A DNA stretch of 18,631 bases. Source: JBDSYA01 sp039925865 (lineage in GTDB: Bacteria; Bacteroidota; Ignavibacteria; Tepidaquicellales; Tepidaquicellaceae). The notes below the pieces were generated by a model. The model had not been told where the DNA came from. It did not search any database and worked only from the letters and a program-made list of their open reading frames with translations. Below, piece by piece: positions 7,531-14,523 of this stretch (within the stretch, counting starts at the first letter, position 1; each line of letters starts with the position of its first letter). A program made the position numbers and the translations under genes. Where the stretch lies: the NCBI GenBank assembly GCA_039925865.1, contig JBDSYA010000220.1, positions 1 through 18,631 on the forward strand, written 5' to 3'.

Positions 7531-8397
7531 TTATTTCTTTTTGGTTGTATCTTTCTTCATATCCATTTTCTTAGTGTCTTTCATTTCTGTATTACCCATA
7601 TTATTCGAAGATTTCATCATTCTTTTCCTTCTGTGACCTCTGTAGGAATTAGCTTTGCTCATTGCATCTTGTTTCTGAGCATCTGTCAGAGTAGGAATTC
7701 TTAAAACCTGTCCTGGATAAATAAGGTTTGGATTTGGGATGGTTGTTTTAACTCTTGGAGGAGCACTTACAACACCACTCTTGTTAGCATCCCAGATTGC
7801 AGGCCATAATCTTGAATTGCCATAGATATTTTTCATTCCGGCAATTTTGTATAAGCAATCACCTTTAACAACTGTATAGGTTCCTGAAGCATCCATCATT
7901 TTACCCTTACAATCTGTTATCTTTTTCTTCATTGCATTATATCTGTCCCAGAATTCAGGAAGACATTTGTACTTTCCGCTATTACCACCGTCGACAATTC
8001 CTGGCCACATGTTCTTTTCTATGTCAGCTGCGTCGTCCGGACCCTTACATGCATTTACTCTTTTTTCAGCATCAGCAAATCTTGTTTTGTATGCCTGATA
8101 ACCTTCAAAAGAACCGACCATGTTATACAAAGCGGTTTTTGCATTTGCTTCTGTTTCTGTTTTTTGGTCCAATGTTCTCTTTAAACCATCGATTTCGGTG
8201 GTTAGAGAATTTAATTGGTTTGTTAGATCTGTTCTCCTGGCGGTGTATTCATCCATTTGCGACTGCCACATCTCTTCGTCCATTTCCACCTCTTCCATGT
8301 CGTCATCATCATCATCATCATCTTGTGCAAACGAAGCTTTTGCAAATACTGCCAAGGAGAAAACCATCATAAATACTAATAATTTATGAAATTTCAT
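7531..8397 (-). CDS. Exported LysM-domain protein with acidic N-terminus and basic C-terminus
   Basis: This 288-residue protein has a signal peptide cleaved at FA|Q (24/25), then eight Asp (26-33) inside a strongly acidic segment, and a predicted coiled coil (about 50-85). A cysteine-containing middle follows (C117, C145, C163, C181), then one LysM domain (about 173-236: YTVVKGDCLYKIA ... NPNLIYPGQVLRIP), which in this family binds peptidoglycan. The C-terminal ~40 residues are Lys/Met/Thr-rich and strongly basic. The start at 8397 is fixed by a good Shine-Dalgarno AGGAG (plus-strand CTCCT at 8407-8411) 9 nt upstream. The small lipoprotein gene lies 67 bp upstream in the same direction, with no terminator between, and a strong terminator follows. 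A periplasmic role bridging wall and envelope is inferred. I do not know the exact orthologue. Confidence 0.85.
   Translation of the reverse strand: MKFHKLLVFMMVFSLAVFAKASFAQDDDDDDDDMEEVEMDEEMWQSQMDEYTARRTDLTNQLNSLTTEIDGLKRTLDQKTETEANAKTALYNMVGSFEGYQAYKTRFADAEKRVNACKGPDDAADIEKNMWPGIVDGGNSGKYKCLPEFWDRYNAMKKKITDCKGKMMDASGTYTVVKGDCLYKIAGMKNIYGNSRLWPAIWDANKSGVVSAPPRVKTTIPNPNLIYPGQVLRIPTLTDAQKQDAMSKANSYRGHRRKRMMKSSNNMGNTEMKDTKKMDMKKDTTKKK
8299..8322 (-). repeat. Asp-coding trinucleotide microsatellite (GAT/GAC)x8 in the LysM gene
   Basis: Six GAT and two GAC codons in a row encode the Asp8 tract right after the signal peptide cleavage site. On the plus strand it appears as (GTC)2(ATC)6. Length changes by slippage would alter the number of Asp residues without shifting the frame. 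Confidence 0.9.
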
Positions 8398-8464
8398 TTT
8401 TTAAATCTCCTTTTGTTTTAACTTTTAAAATTAGGTTAATAAAATTTTTGTAAACTTAAAGATA

Positions 8465-8731
8465 TTACGGGCAGTTTTTTCTTGTTTGATCTGCGATTCC
8501 CTGTAATTCTTTAATGCTTGCTTCCCTGTCAGCGATTTGCTTTTGCAAGTTTGACCTTTCGTCATTCCTCGCATTGACTTGTGATTGAAGTGCATCCACT
8601 TCTGCTTTCAAGTCATTTAATGCTTGAATCTGTTCTTCATCTACACCACCACCACAACCGACTAGGAATGTTGATCCAGCCATCATTGCAACAGTTAATA
8701 GAATGAAAAACAAGTTTTTCATTTTTGCCAT
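8465..8731 (-). CDS. Small Lpp-like coiled-coil lipoprotein
   Basis: 88 residues. The lipoprotein signal has a lipobox LVGC (23-26), so Cys26 should be lipidated; it is followed by GGGVDEE, an acidic flank like outer-membrane or surface lipoproteins. Residues about 33-82 form one continuous predicted coiled coil (IQALNDLKAEVDALQSQV and onward), ending TRKNCP. Size and layout recall Braun lipoprotein, but there is no C-terminal Lys like the one Lpp uses for peptidoglycan linkage, and I infer analogy only. The ATG at 8731 is preferred over the one at 8722 because AGGAGG (plus-strand CCTCCT at 8740-8745) is 8 nt upstream. It heads the operon with the LysM gene, driven by a near-consensus promoter, so it is probably abundant. 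Confidence 0.85.
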   Translation of the reverse strand: MAKMKNLFFILLTVAMMAGSTFLVGCGGGVDEEQIQALNDLKAEVDALQSQVNARNDERSNLQKQIADREASIKELQGIADQTRKNCP

Positions 8732-8786
8732 TTTTAAAACCTCCTGATTTTTCTTGGCATTTTTAAATAGGGTTAATTAAGTTCTA

Positions 8787-8818
8787 GCAAAAATAAACTT
8801 TAAAATCTTTGATGTCAA
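8787..8818 (-). promoter_or_regulatory. Promoter of the lipoprotein-LysM operon
   Basis: Read on the minus strand, TTGACA (8818-8813) is followed after 17 bp by TATTTT (8795-8790). The same bases fit the Bacteroidetes sigma pattern: TTG, 20 bp, then TATTTTTGC (8795-8787) as TAnnTTTGY. Start of transcription would be near 8780, about 50 nt before the lipoprotein ATG. Prediction from sequence only. Confidence 0.65.
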
Positions 8819-8828
8819 GTCACATTCT

Positions 8829-8868
8829 AAAAAAATAGACACTAAATATTTAAATTTGGTGTCTATTT
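8829..8868 (-). terminator. Rho-independent terminator of the five-gene envelope operon
   Basis: A 15-bp stem with one G-T pair (8833-8847 with 8854-8868, core AAATAGACAC/GTGTCTATTT) and a 6-nt loop is followed by T's on the minus strand (A run at 8829-8835). It lies 60 bp after the stop of the 422-residue gene and separates the five-gene cluster from the lipoprotein operon. Confidence 0.88.
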
Positions 8869-8927
8869 CAAAGTTTATTTAAAATGTATTATAAATTAGA
8901 CTAAGATAAAAATGTTAGCGCAGAAAA

Positions 8928-10196
8928 TTAATAAATATTTTTATCGAAGAAGTCGCCTATCTTTATTCGGGCATTAATGAAAGCGCCTATTAATCCGAAG
9001 TTATTAGAAGGAGTTTTACCAAACCTGAATGAGGGTCCAATGCCAAAAGCTTTGTTTGCAAAGCCTTTCCAGGGACTGTCGAGATAAAGTTCTGTCAGAA
9101 GTTGGAATTCTCTTTTGCCGGCAAACATAGCATCAATCCTCAGATCGAAAATAAAATCATCAACTTTCATTTCCCTTCCGGCGTAACCTAAATGATATTC
9201 TCCAAAATGTTTTGCAAAATAAAATTTTGCGCGTGTTGAATTATAAAAAATCAAATTTGGAGTTCGTAATTCAAAACCAAAATACTCGCCTCTCACTACA
9301 TTGTTTTTCATAGGCTCACCTGTAACTTCGTTTCTGACTATTATAGGATTATCAGTAACCTCTTGAACTGTATCGATCGTGGAAAAATATGATAATCTGA
9401 ACACAGGTATCTCCAGTGCAAATTCAATCCCTAAGTGTGGCGTGAAAAGATTGTTCCAATTACCCAGCCAGGTGCTTCTAAAATCTTCAGTTCTGTTTGT
9501 ACCATTTGCATATTTCAAAACGAACTCTTTTGCTCTGCCTGTAACAGCTACTTCAAATAAAGCAAAGTGAAGTCCTCCTTTTATAAAATCTGTTTCCATT
9601 GGACCTGAATAAGGTGTACCAAATGCTACTGTCATTCCAACACCCGCACCATATGCAAACGGTATACCCATCGGATCACCACCAAAAGCCTGGAAATACG
9701 GATTTACATAATAATCCATCGAGCTGAGATACCGGGTTTGGTTTGACCAGGTTGTTCGAATATCCCAGTTTGCAGCTATCCTTTCGGGAATATAAGTCAA
9801 CGGGCTCCAGATCTTTGTTTTCTTAGGAGCATCCAGTGTTCGATTTTCATCCGTCCTCGGTACGCACCTCGTCCAGTTTGCAAAAATGCTACCTAATGTT
9901 GAATTTAAATCTACCCGATTGTTATTTCCGAAGTCAACCTTGTTAATAGAATATGAAACGCCGATCTGTTCGGTTGTAATGCTGTCATTTCGAAGATTTT
10001 GCAGATTATTATATTTTATGTAATCGTATAACTGTATGCCCTTGATGTCAAGGCGTATATTACAGCCTGATCTAATTATGAAATCATTTTGAGCAAAAGA
10101 TGAGCTATTGCATATTGCTACATAAATGCAAAATAAAATTAAGATCTTTATAAATTTTGAATGTAACTTTATCCGGAAACTGTTCTTTATATTCAT
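8928..10196 (-). CDS. Probable outer-membrane beta-barrel protein, last gene of the envelope cluster
   Basis: I do not recognise this 422-residue protein. A long basic N-terminus (MNIKNSFRIKLHSKFIK) leads into a hydrophobic core and a cleavage site FA|Q at 35/36. The mature protein lacks membrane helices and is rich in alternating strands with aromatic residues and Gly, for example YGAGVGMTVAFGTP, KREFQLLTELYLD and FGLIGAFINARIKIGDFF. It ends in an aromatic (DKNIY), consistent with a barrel's C-terminal insertion signal. Cys44 and Cys111 in the mature part could pair. It follows the 247-residue gene after 49 bp and is followed by the operon terminator. A role as the outer-membrane element of the five-gene cluster is inferred from position and predicted fold only. 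Confidence 0.75.
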   Translation of the reverse strand: MNIKNSFRIKLHSKFIKILILFCIYVAICNSSSFAQNDFIIRSGCNIRLDIKGIQLYDYIKYNNLQNLRNDSITTEQIGVSYSINKVDFGNNNRVDLNSTLGSIFANWTRCVPRTDENRTLDAPKKTKIWSPLTYIPERIAANWDIRTTWSNQTRYLSSMDYYVNPYFQAFGGDPMGIPFAYGAGVGMTVAFGTPYSGPMETDFIKGGLHFALFEVAVTGRAKEFVLKYANGTNRTEDFRSTWLGNWNNLFTPHLGIEFALEIPVFRLSYFSTIDTVQEVTDNPIIVRNEVTGEPMKNNVVRGEYFGFELRTPNLIFYNSTRAKFYFAKHFGEYHLGYAGREMKVDDFIFDLRIDAMFAGKREFQLLTELYLDSPWKGFANKAFGIGPSFRFGKTPSNNFGLIGAFINARIKIGDFFDKNIY

Positions 10197-10245
10197 GTAT
10201 AGTTTTTAAATAAGCCTTTAATTTTATTTTTATTTTCTGTCGATA

Positions 10246-10989
10246 CTATTCGCTTTTTGGATCAATGCTTCTCCTGTTCCTGTACTTTGCAGAGTTATTG
10301 TTCCCGTATTTTAAGAGCAGTTTCTGGAATTGGGGACTAAGTTTGTCAAAGTTAAACTCAAGTCCTAATACTGATAATGATCTCAGGTTCTTTTTCAGAT
10401 CGACTTCCAGATCTATTGTTTGAGGTAAAGGAAAATTTTCATAATTCTGAATTACATATGCTTCACTGCCATCGGCCAAAAAGTTTTGAAACTCATCTTC
10501 ACCATCATCCTTATCTTCGGCAGTTTCCTTAGTCCTGACAAGAAATTCCGAGTTTTGATCATAACGTTCAAAGTACAATCTATAAGTTTCACTGTTTTTC
10601 CAGTCAGCATTGCTGATCGGTATCCTTAATTTTGCCCGGGGATTTCTGAAAAGTTCCTGCAGAAAATATCCAAGACTATCTTCCTCAAGCGAAAGACCGG
10701 TCATTCGAAAATACTGACGTCCGGTTTGAAGATATGGGATCGCAATTGAAGTTACTTTATAAGGTATTTTGTAAACTTTATTGTTCTCACCACGAATAAT
10801 TAATGTATTCTTAACTGTATTTTCAATTCTTGAAAAATCCCGGGACAAATAAAAATTAATGCTGTCCAATGATTGTTCATCAAGAGTAATTGTATCGGAA
10901 CTTTCAGGTTGTTGTGCATTGGAGATCTCATTTACAAACAGAGTGCATAACATCATAAACACTATAAATATAAAATTCTTCATCAACAT
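10246..10989 (-). CDS. Exported protein of unknown function, fourth gene of the envelope cluster
   Basis: 247 residues, family not recognised. The signal peptide ends SNA|Q (25/26). The mature part looks like a mixed beta protein without membrane helices: NTLIIRGENNKVYKIPYKVT, then RNPRAKLRIPISNADW, an acidic loop ETAEDKDDGEDEFQNF, and a C-terminal segment KLSPQFQKLLLKYGNNNSAK ending in a basic tail. No lipobox is present. Its ATG at 10989 overlaps the stop of the upstream gene by one base (TAATG), pointing to translational coupling; a second ATG lies 6 bp further (10983) and would give the same mature protein. It is probably periplasmic and functions with its neighbours, by inference. Confidence 0.75.
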   Translation of the reverse strand: MLMKNFIFIVFMMLCTLFVNEISNAQQPESSDTITLDEQSLDSINFYLSRDFSRIENTVKNTLIIRGENNKVYKIPYKVTSIAIPYLQTGRQYFRMTGLSLEEDSLGYFLQELFRNPRAKLRIPISNADWKNSETYRLYFERYDQNSEFLVRTKETAEDKDDGEDEFQNFLADGSEAYVIQNYENFPLPQTIDLEVDLKKNLRSLSVLGLEFNFDKLSPQFQKLLLKYGNNNSAKYRNRRSIDPKSE

Positions 10990-11735
10990 TAGCTGCTGCT
11001 TTTTTTTATTTTCTTATTCTTTTTTAAGTATAAAATATAATCAACAGGCTCCGATCCCGGCACTTGATTTTCAGAAAGGATAACACCTATATCGAACTTT
11101 AGCTCACCACCTTTACTCCATTTCTTTTTATAATCCTCACTTAAGTTTGCCACAAACTGCTCCTTGTTCTTAAGTCTTACCTGATAAATTACATCAACAC
11201 TATCGATCTTCCAGACTTCTATATATTTTGATGACTCGGAATTTGGAGTAATCTCAATGCGGTTAGCATCAACATCATCAAGAATTCTGATCTCATAAAG
11301 TTTTTCACCTGCAAGGTTTTTTAAGTCACTGTTATTGACTTCCATGTTAAAATTTGAGACCTGCATAACCGGACTAATTGTAAACCCAAAAGGCTCATTG
11401 TTATCAACAGGAATAAATTTATTCACATAAGAGGTGGGTAAATCAAAGAAAAAATGTAAACTGTCGTAACCATTTGTTTCAAAAACTACCGTCTCTAAAG
11501 CTTTAAAATCTTTTATGAATGTCTTATTGTCATTTAAATATCCATTTAGAGTACCATCATACGGCAAATTATTTTTCACTATTGCGGTTGAATACTTTAT
11601 GACAGAGGTAATTGGCGTAACCGGTTTTACAAGTATTATTTCTTCAGTCTGACAAAAAGATTTATTTGTTAAACCGGCATTAACAGATAAAATCAAACAA
11701 CAAACCGATGCTATTCTCTTTACATGATTCATCAT
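10989..11735 (-). CDS. Exported protein of unknown function, third gene of the envelope cluster
   Basis: 248 residues, family not recognised. A signal peptide with hydrophobic core SVCCLILSVNAG probably ends FC|Q at 28/29. The mature chain has beta-rich segments, such as YDSLHFFFDLPTSYV, FGFTISPVMQVSNFNMEV, KYIEVWKIDSVDVIYQVRL and GGELKFDIGVIL, and ends with a lysine-rich tail (YLKKNKKIKKSSS). The ATG at 11735 overlaps the stop of the single-pass protein gene by 4 bases (ATGA), and its own stop overlaps the next start by one base, so production of genes two to four is likely coupled. It could be a periplasmic partner that extends the short single-pass protein, but this is inference. Confidence 0.75.
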   Translation of the reverse strand: MMNHVKRIASVCCLILSVNAGLTNKSFCQTEEIILVKPVTPITSVIKYSTAIVKNNLPYDGTLNGYLNDNKTFIKDFKALETVVFETNGYDSLHFFFDLPTSYVNKFIPVDNNEPFGFTISPVMQVSNFNMEVNNSDLKNLAGEKLYEIRILDDVDANRIEITPNSESSKYIEVWKIDSVDVIYQVRLKNKEQFVANLSEDYKKKWSKGGELKFDIGVILSENQVPGSEPVDYILYLKKNKKIKKSSS

Positions 11736-12127
11736 TTACCCTTTGGTATCTCTCCTTCAATTGTAGTTTTGCGTGTTTCCTCAGATCTTCTCGGTTGAGG
11801 AGATGGTTGCACAGGTGGCTTTGTACTGGCTATCCTTTTAATTTCATTATACTCGGATTCATCCACTACTACCTCTCCTTTTTTAATTGGCATATACTCC
11901 TCGTCCGGCGGCAACTTTGGTTTTATAATAGATGATAAACTGTCATAACTGGTCAGCTTCAATAATGAATCAATTTTATTTTTCGTTATCAATGTATCAT
12001 TTTCCTGAATTTCAGTAACCTTGTTCAGTGAAAGGTCTGTACCTTTATAAAATAAAATCGATATCGCAATAATATATAGCGATTGAAATATTAGAAATTT
12101 CGCGTCACGCCTGTTACCTCTGCTCAT
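11732..12127 (-). CDS. Single-pass inner-membrane protein with Pro-rich periplasmic tail, second gene of the envelope cluster
   Basis: 131 residues. A short basic cytoplasmic N-terminus (MSRGNRRDAK) precedes one membrane helix (about 11-28, FLIFQSLYIIAISILFYK). About 100 periplasmic residues follow, including a Pro-rich stretch (STKPPVQPSPQPRR, 101-114) and a Lys-containing end. The topology is that of ExbD, MotB, TonB or GldM-like proteins. The helix has no acidic residue (Asp8 is just before it), so it lacks the buried Asp of ExbD/TolR/MotB. The N-terminus looks superficially like that of GldM (small, Gly/basic, then Lys at the helix entry), but I cannot establish homology. The start lies 25 bp after the polytopic gene; its stop overlaps the next start (ATGA). 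Confidence 0.75.
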   Translation of the reverse strand: MSRGNRRDAKFLIFQSLYIIAISILFYKGTDLSLNKVTEIQENDTLITKNKIDSLLKLTSYDSLSSIIKPKLPPDEEYMPIKKGEVVVDESEYNEIKRIASTKPPVQPSPQPRRSEETRKTTIEGEIPKGK

Positions 12128-12152
12128 AATTTATTAAAATTATTAATGATAT

Positions 12153-12863
12153 TTAACGACCAATTATCTTTATGATGTTCTCAAGGTTTTTCTTGAATTC
12201 AGGATCTTTCATATTCTGAATCGTATTGTTCCAGTTGGTAATGACTTCATTCACTTCATTTAACTTTTCACTATCCGGAAATTGTATTTGTTGAACTGTA
12301 CTTGTCTTCTCAGTATCTGAATCATCATAAATTTTTCCAAGATACTGAATTTCTAATTCATCAAATGCAAATTCAAATAACTTTGCAATTGCAAGTATGA
12401 ACAATGACTTTATTTCGAATGGAACTGCAAAACCTATGAATAAATCTTCGTTTTCCCGCCCAAGTCCGATAGTAAATAAAATAACTGCTGCTCCGATCAA
12501 TGGAAGTACCGTTCCTATACCATCAACTATTCCACTCCATTTATCTACCATCTTGCTTAATTCTTTTCTGGATGCTCTACCTTCAGATATCTTTTCATCA
12601 AGACTCTTTTTTAACCACCATATGCACCCAACAAAAACTAAGTAAGCGAGCACGGGATAAAATTTGAGATTATCCGATACCTCAAGAGCTCTCTTCAGAT
12701 TTTCGCTATTCAAATCAAAGGAAAAAAAACCAGTTACAATTTTAAACAGGTCACCAAAAAAATAGGAAATTATAAGAATTAATAAGGATGGTATGAAAGA
12801 TTTGTAAAAATTAGCTTTGTTAATATTAGCCGCCTCCCTGCTTCTTGTTTCTTGTTTTATCAT
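12153..12863 (-). CDS. Polytopic inner-membrane protein with MotA-like topology, first gene of the envelope cluster
   Basis: 236 residues with four predicted membrane helices: about 23-46, 68-84, 112-133 (VDGIGTVLPLIGAAVILFTI) and 141-167. By the positive-inside rule the N-terminus, the Lys-rich loop 85-111 (KKSLDEKISEGRASRKELSK) and the C-terminal tail 168-236 are cytoplasmic. This order matches MotA; ExbB/TolQ has three helices with a similar last pair. The Gly/Pro-containing third helix faintly recalls the MotA/TolQ/ExbB motif, but the match is too weak to assign. Charged residues within or next to helix 4 (E150, K152, K161, E164) could serve ion passage or helix packing. The tail ends in an Asn/Glu/Lys-rich predicted helix. 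It heads the cluster; no clear promoter was found in the 294-bp gap upstream. Confidence 0.75.
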   Translation of the reverse strand: MIKQETRSREAANINKANFYKSFIPSLLILIISYFFGDLFKIVTGFFSFDLNSENLKRALEVSDNLKFYPVLAYLVFVGCIWWLKKSLDEKISEGRASRKELSKMVDKWSGIVDGIGTVLPLIGAAVILFTIGLGRENEDLFIGFAVPFEIKSLFILAIAKLFEFAFDELEIQYLGKIYDDSDTEKTSTVQQIQFPDSEKLNEVNEVITNWNNTIQNMKDPEFKKNLENIIKIIGR

Positions 12864-13157
12864 TTAAACTTTTTTTAAACTAGTCTAGAATAATTAAAAC
12901 TATTTAAAAAATCAAAGTAAAACGATGTTTACAATTTTTGTTAATTTTTGTAAGCTATGTTAGAATAAAGGTTCTTCGAATATTATTCAGGAAATTTTTA
13001 AGCCATGGTTATTTGATATAGGAGGAATAAGTTCAGAGCAATTGAATAAGTTGCTGATGCAGCTTTTGGGCAGAAGGCAGTTCATATCGTGTTTAGTAAG
13101 TTTTGTAAAGATGATCTATGGAGAGCATTTAAGTTTTCAAATCATACTCTTTATTTT
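12864..13157 (+). other. Intergenic stretch with an unexplained short open frame (12964-13161)
   Basis: The part nearest the polytopic gene (12864-12963) is very AT-rich and probably holds its promoter, although no consensus stands out; it contains the direct repeat TAATTTTTGT-like at about 12932-12951. The other part (about 13003-13130) is less AT-rich and is open on the plus strand from 12964 to the stop at 13159-13161. That frame runs to 65 codons and includes PWLFDIGGISSEQLNKLLMQ, but no ATG occurs until midway and no Shine-Dalgarno sequence precedes one. It might be a decayed gene fragment or a transcribed non-coding element; I identify no family. Confidence 0.3.
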
Positions 13158-14477
13158 TTAATATTCATAATCGCTTTTCTTTATCAAAGCACCATTTTTA
13201 AAATGCATTATTGACATATGTCTGTTTGTACGTTCATTCATTGATACATTATTGTGAACGGTTTTATAATTGTTGGTATTTTCAAGTGCTTCATATAAGC
13301 TCGCTCTTGTGTTATTCCCTTCTATAATTTTATCCAGTATCAGTTTCATTCCGTCGTAACCAAAGTAGTAATTTTTAATCTCTGCTTCATTTTTTTCAAT
13401 AAAGTTTTTTTTAGATCCGTCCAAATAAAAATCAGACTCAAAGTATAGCTCTTTAATATACATATGGTTTTCCTGAAGAATTTTTTCATTATTCCAGTCA
13501 CTTGTTCCTAAGACAGTTAATACAATATTTTCAGAAAAAAACTGGGAAACAATACCAGGTATTTCATTAAAATTTGAAACTGGAATATATATTGCATCGA
13601 CCTTACCTGGAATGATGGTTTTATTCTTATCAAATGTAACAGATGGATTTATACTCAAAGAAAGTAATTCACTTTCTGCAGTCTTTCCGAAAAGTTTATA
13701 AATACTGACGACGAGCCTTTCATTAATTAATGAGTCAACGTAAGAAAATTTTATGTTGGACTTTTTTAATTTATCAATTTGTATTGAATTAAGATTTGAA
13801 AAATCAATGAATTTATCATTCTCAATAATTTTCGATTTTATGTTTTTTAGCTGATCAATAATATTAAATGCATCTTTATTATAATATTCAGTCAGCAAAA
13901 TGTTTCCCTTATTCCTTCTGACTTCATCTGAAAAACTATCTGCAAAATTTTTACCGTAACTATCTTCCGATAAGATTACAAAATTTTTAATTCCCAGCTC
14001 ATTGATCGCAAATTTAGCCATTAATCTTCCTCTTATATCATAAGTGGGATTTAGCTGAAATACATATTCGTTGTTTTGGGCCAGAAAGTTAAGCGTAGCT
14101 GTCGGAGTAATTATAGGAATTTTATGAAATGCTGCCGCGCCTGCATTATTTACCAGTTCGCTGCTGAATACCGGACCCAGAATTGCGATGAGATTACTGT
14201 CCGAAGCTAATTTGTTAAAAGCATCTAATGTTGCTGTCTGGTCTTTTTTTGTGTCTTCTATTTTTATGCTGACATCAATATCCGGCTCAGAAGATTTATA
14301 TTCTTCAAGCGCATCCTTTATACCTTTAAGCATTTGCTCACCTAAAAGTTTTTCACTTTGGCCTGATGAATTTGTCATTAAAGGTAAAGCAATACCGATT
14401 CTAACCTGCGAATATCCGGCAGTGTTAATCGTAATCAATAATAGTAGGACTAAACAAATTCTAAGCATGATATGCAT
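13158..14477 (-). CDS. Orphan type-I periplasmic binding protein (branched-chain amino acid binding-protein fold)
   Basis: 439 residues with a signal peptide ending YS|Q (23/24). The mature start VRIGIALPL and the blocks GEQMLKGIKDALEEYK, IAILGPVFSSELVNNAGAAA, IPIITPTATLN, NPTYDIRGRLMAKFAI, FVILSEDSYGKNFADSF and YFGYDGMKLILDKI match the LivJ/LivK-type (Peripla_BP_6) fold. The family is usually 370-390 residues; here an extra ~60 polar residues lie between the two lobes (around 215-275). No ABC permease or ATPase gene is in the window, so transport is not assured; LivJ-fold proteins can also act as sensors or penicillin-binding-protein activators (LpoA-like). It lies 77 bp after guaA. A second ATG at 14468 would only shorten the signal peptide by three residues. 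The substrate is unknown. Confidence 0.85.
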   Translation of the reverse strand: MHIMLRICLVLLLLITINTAGYSQVRIGIALPLMTNSSGQSEKLLGEQMLKGIKDALEEYKSSEPDIDVSIKIEDTKKDQTATLDAFNKLASDSNLIAILGPVFSSELVNNAGAAAFHKIPIITPTATLNFLAQNNEYVFQLNPTYDIRGRLMAKFAINELGIKNFVILSEDSYGKNFADSFSDEVRRNKGNILLTEYYNKDAFNIIDQLKNIKSKIIENDKFIDFSNLNSIQIDKLKKSNIKFSYVDSLINERLVVSIYKLFGKTAESELLSLSINPSVTFDKNKTIIPGKVDAIYIPVSNFNEIPGIVSQFFSENIVLTVLGTSDWNNEKILQENHMYIKELYFESDFYLDGSKKNFIEKNEAEIKNYYFGYDGMKLILDKIIEGNNTRASLYEALENTNNYKTVHNNVSMNERTNRHMSIMHFKNGALIKKSDYEY

Positions 14478-14523
14478 CTAATAATTTTTCCAAGTTAAGT
14501 TTTATTATCCAAAATCCAAATTT

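Noticed and set aside
8120..8389. Open frames on the plus strand across the LysM gene, giving Ser-rich or His-rich tracts
   Set aside because: They are antisense shadows of the GAT repeat and the LysM coding sequence; the minus-strand gene has a signal peptide, a Shine-Dalgarno sequence and a LysM domain.
8465..8731. Calling the small lipoprotein true Lpp
   Set aside because: Size and coiled coil fit, but the C-terminus ends KNCP with no terminal Lys for peptidoglycan linkage, so only an analogy is supported.
12153..12863. Calling the polytopic protein GldL or ExbB
   Set aside because: It has four helices rather than the two or three of these families, and lacks the GldL KxxHW-type motif and a convincing ExbB/TolQ motif; only the topology is similar.
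12864..13157. Insertion sequence or CRISPR remnant in the gap
   Set aside because: No terminal inverted repeats, transposase motif or regularly spaced repeats could be found.
14188..14481. 97-codon plus-strand open frame opposite the binding-protein N-terminus
   Set aside because: It is antisense to a gene with a clear signal peptide and fold motifs, and shows no feature of its own.
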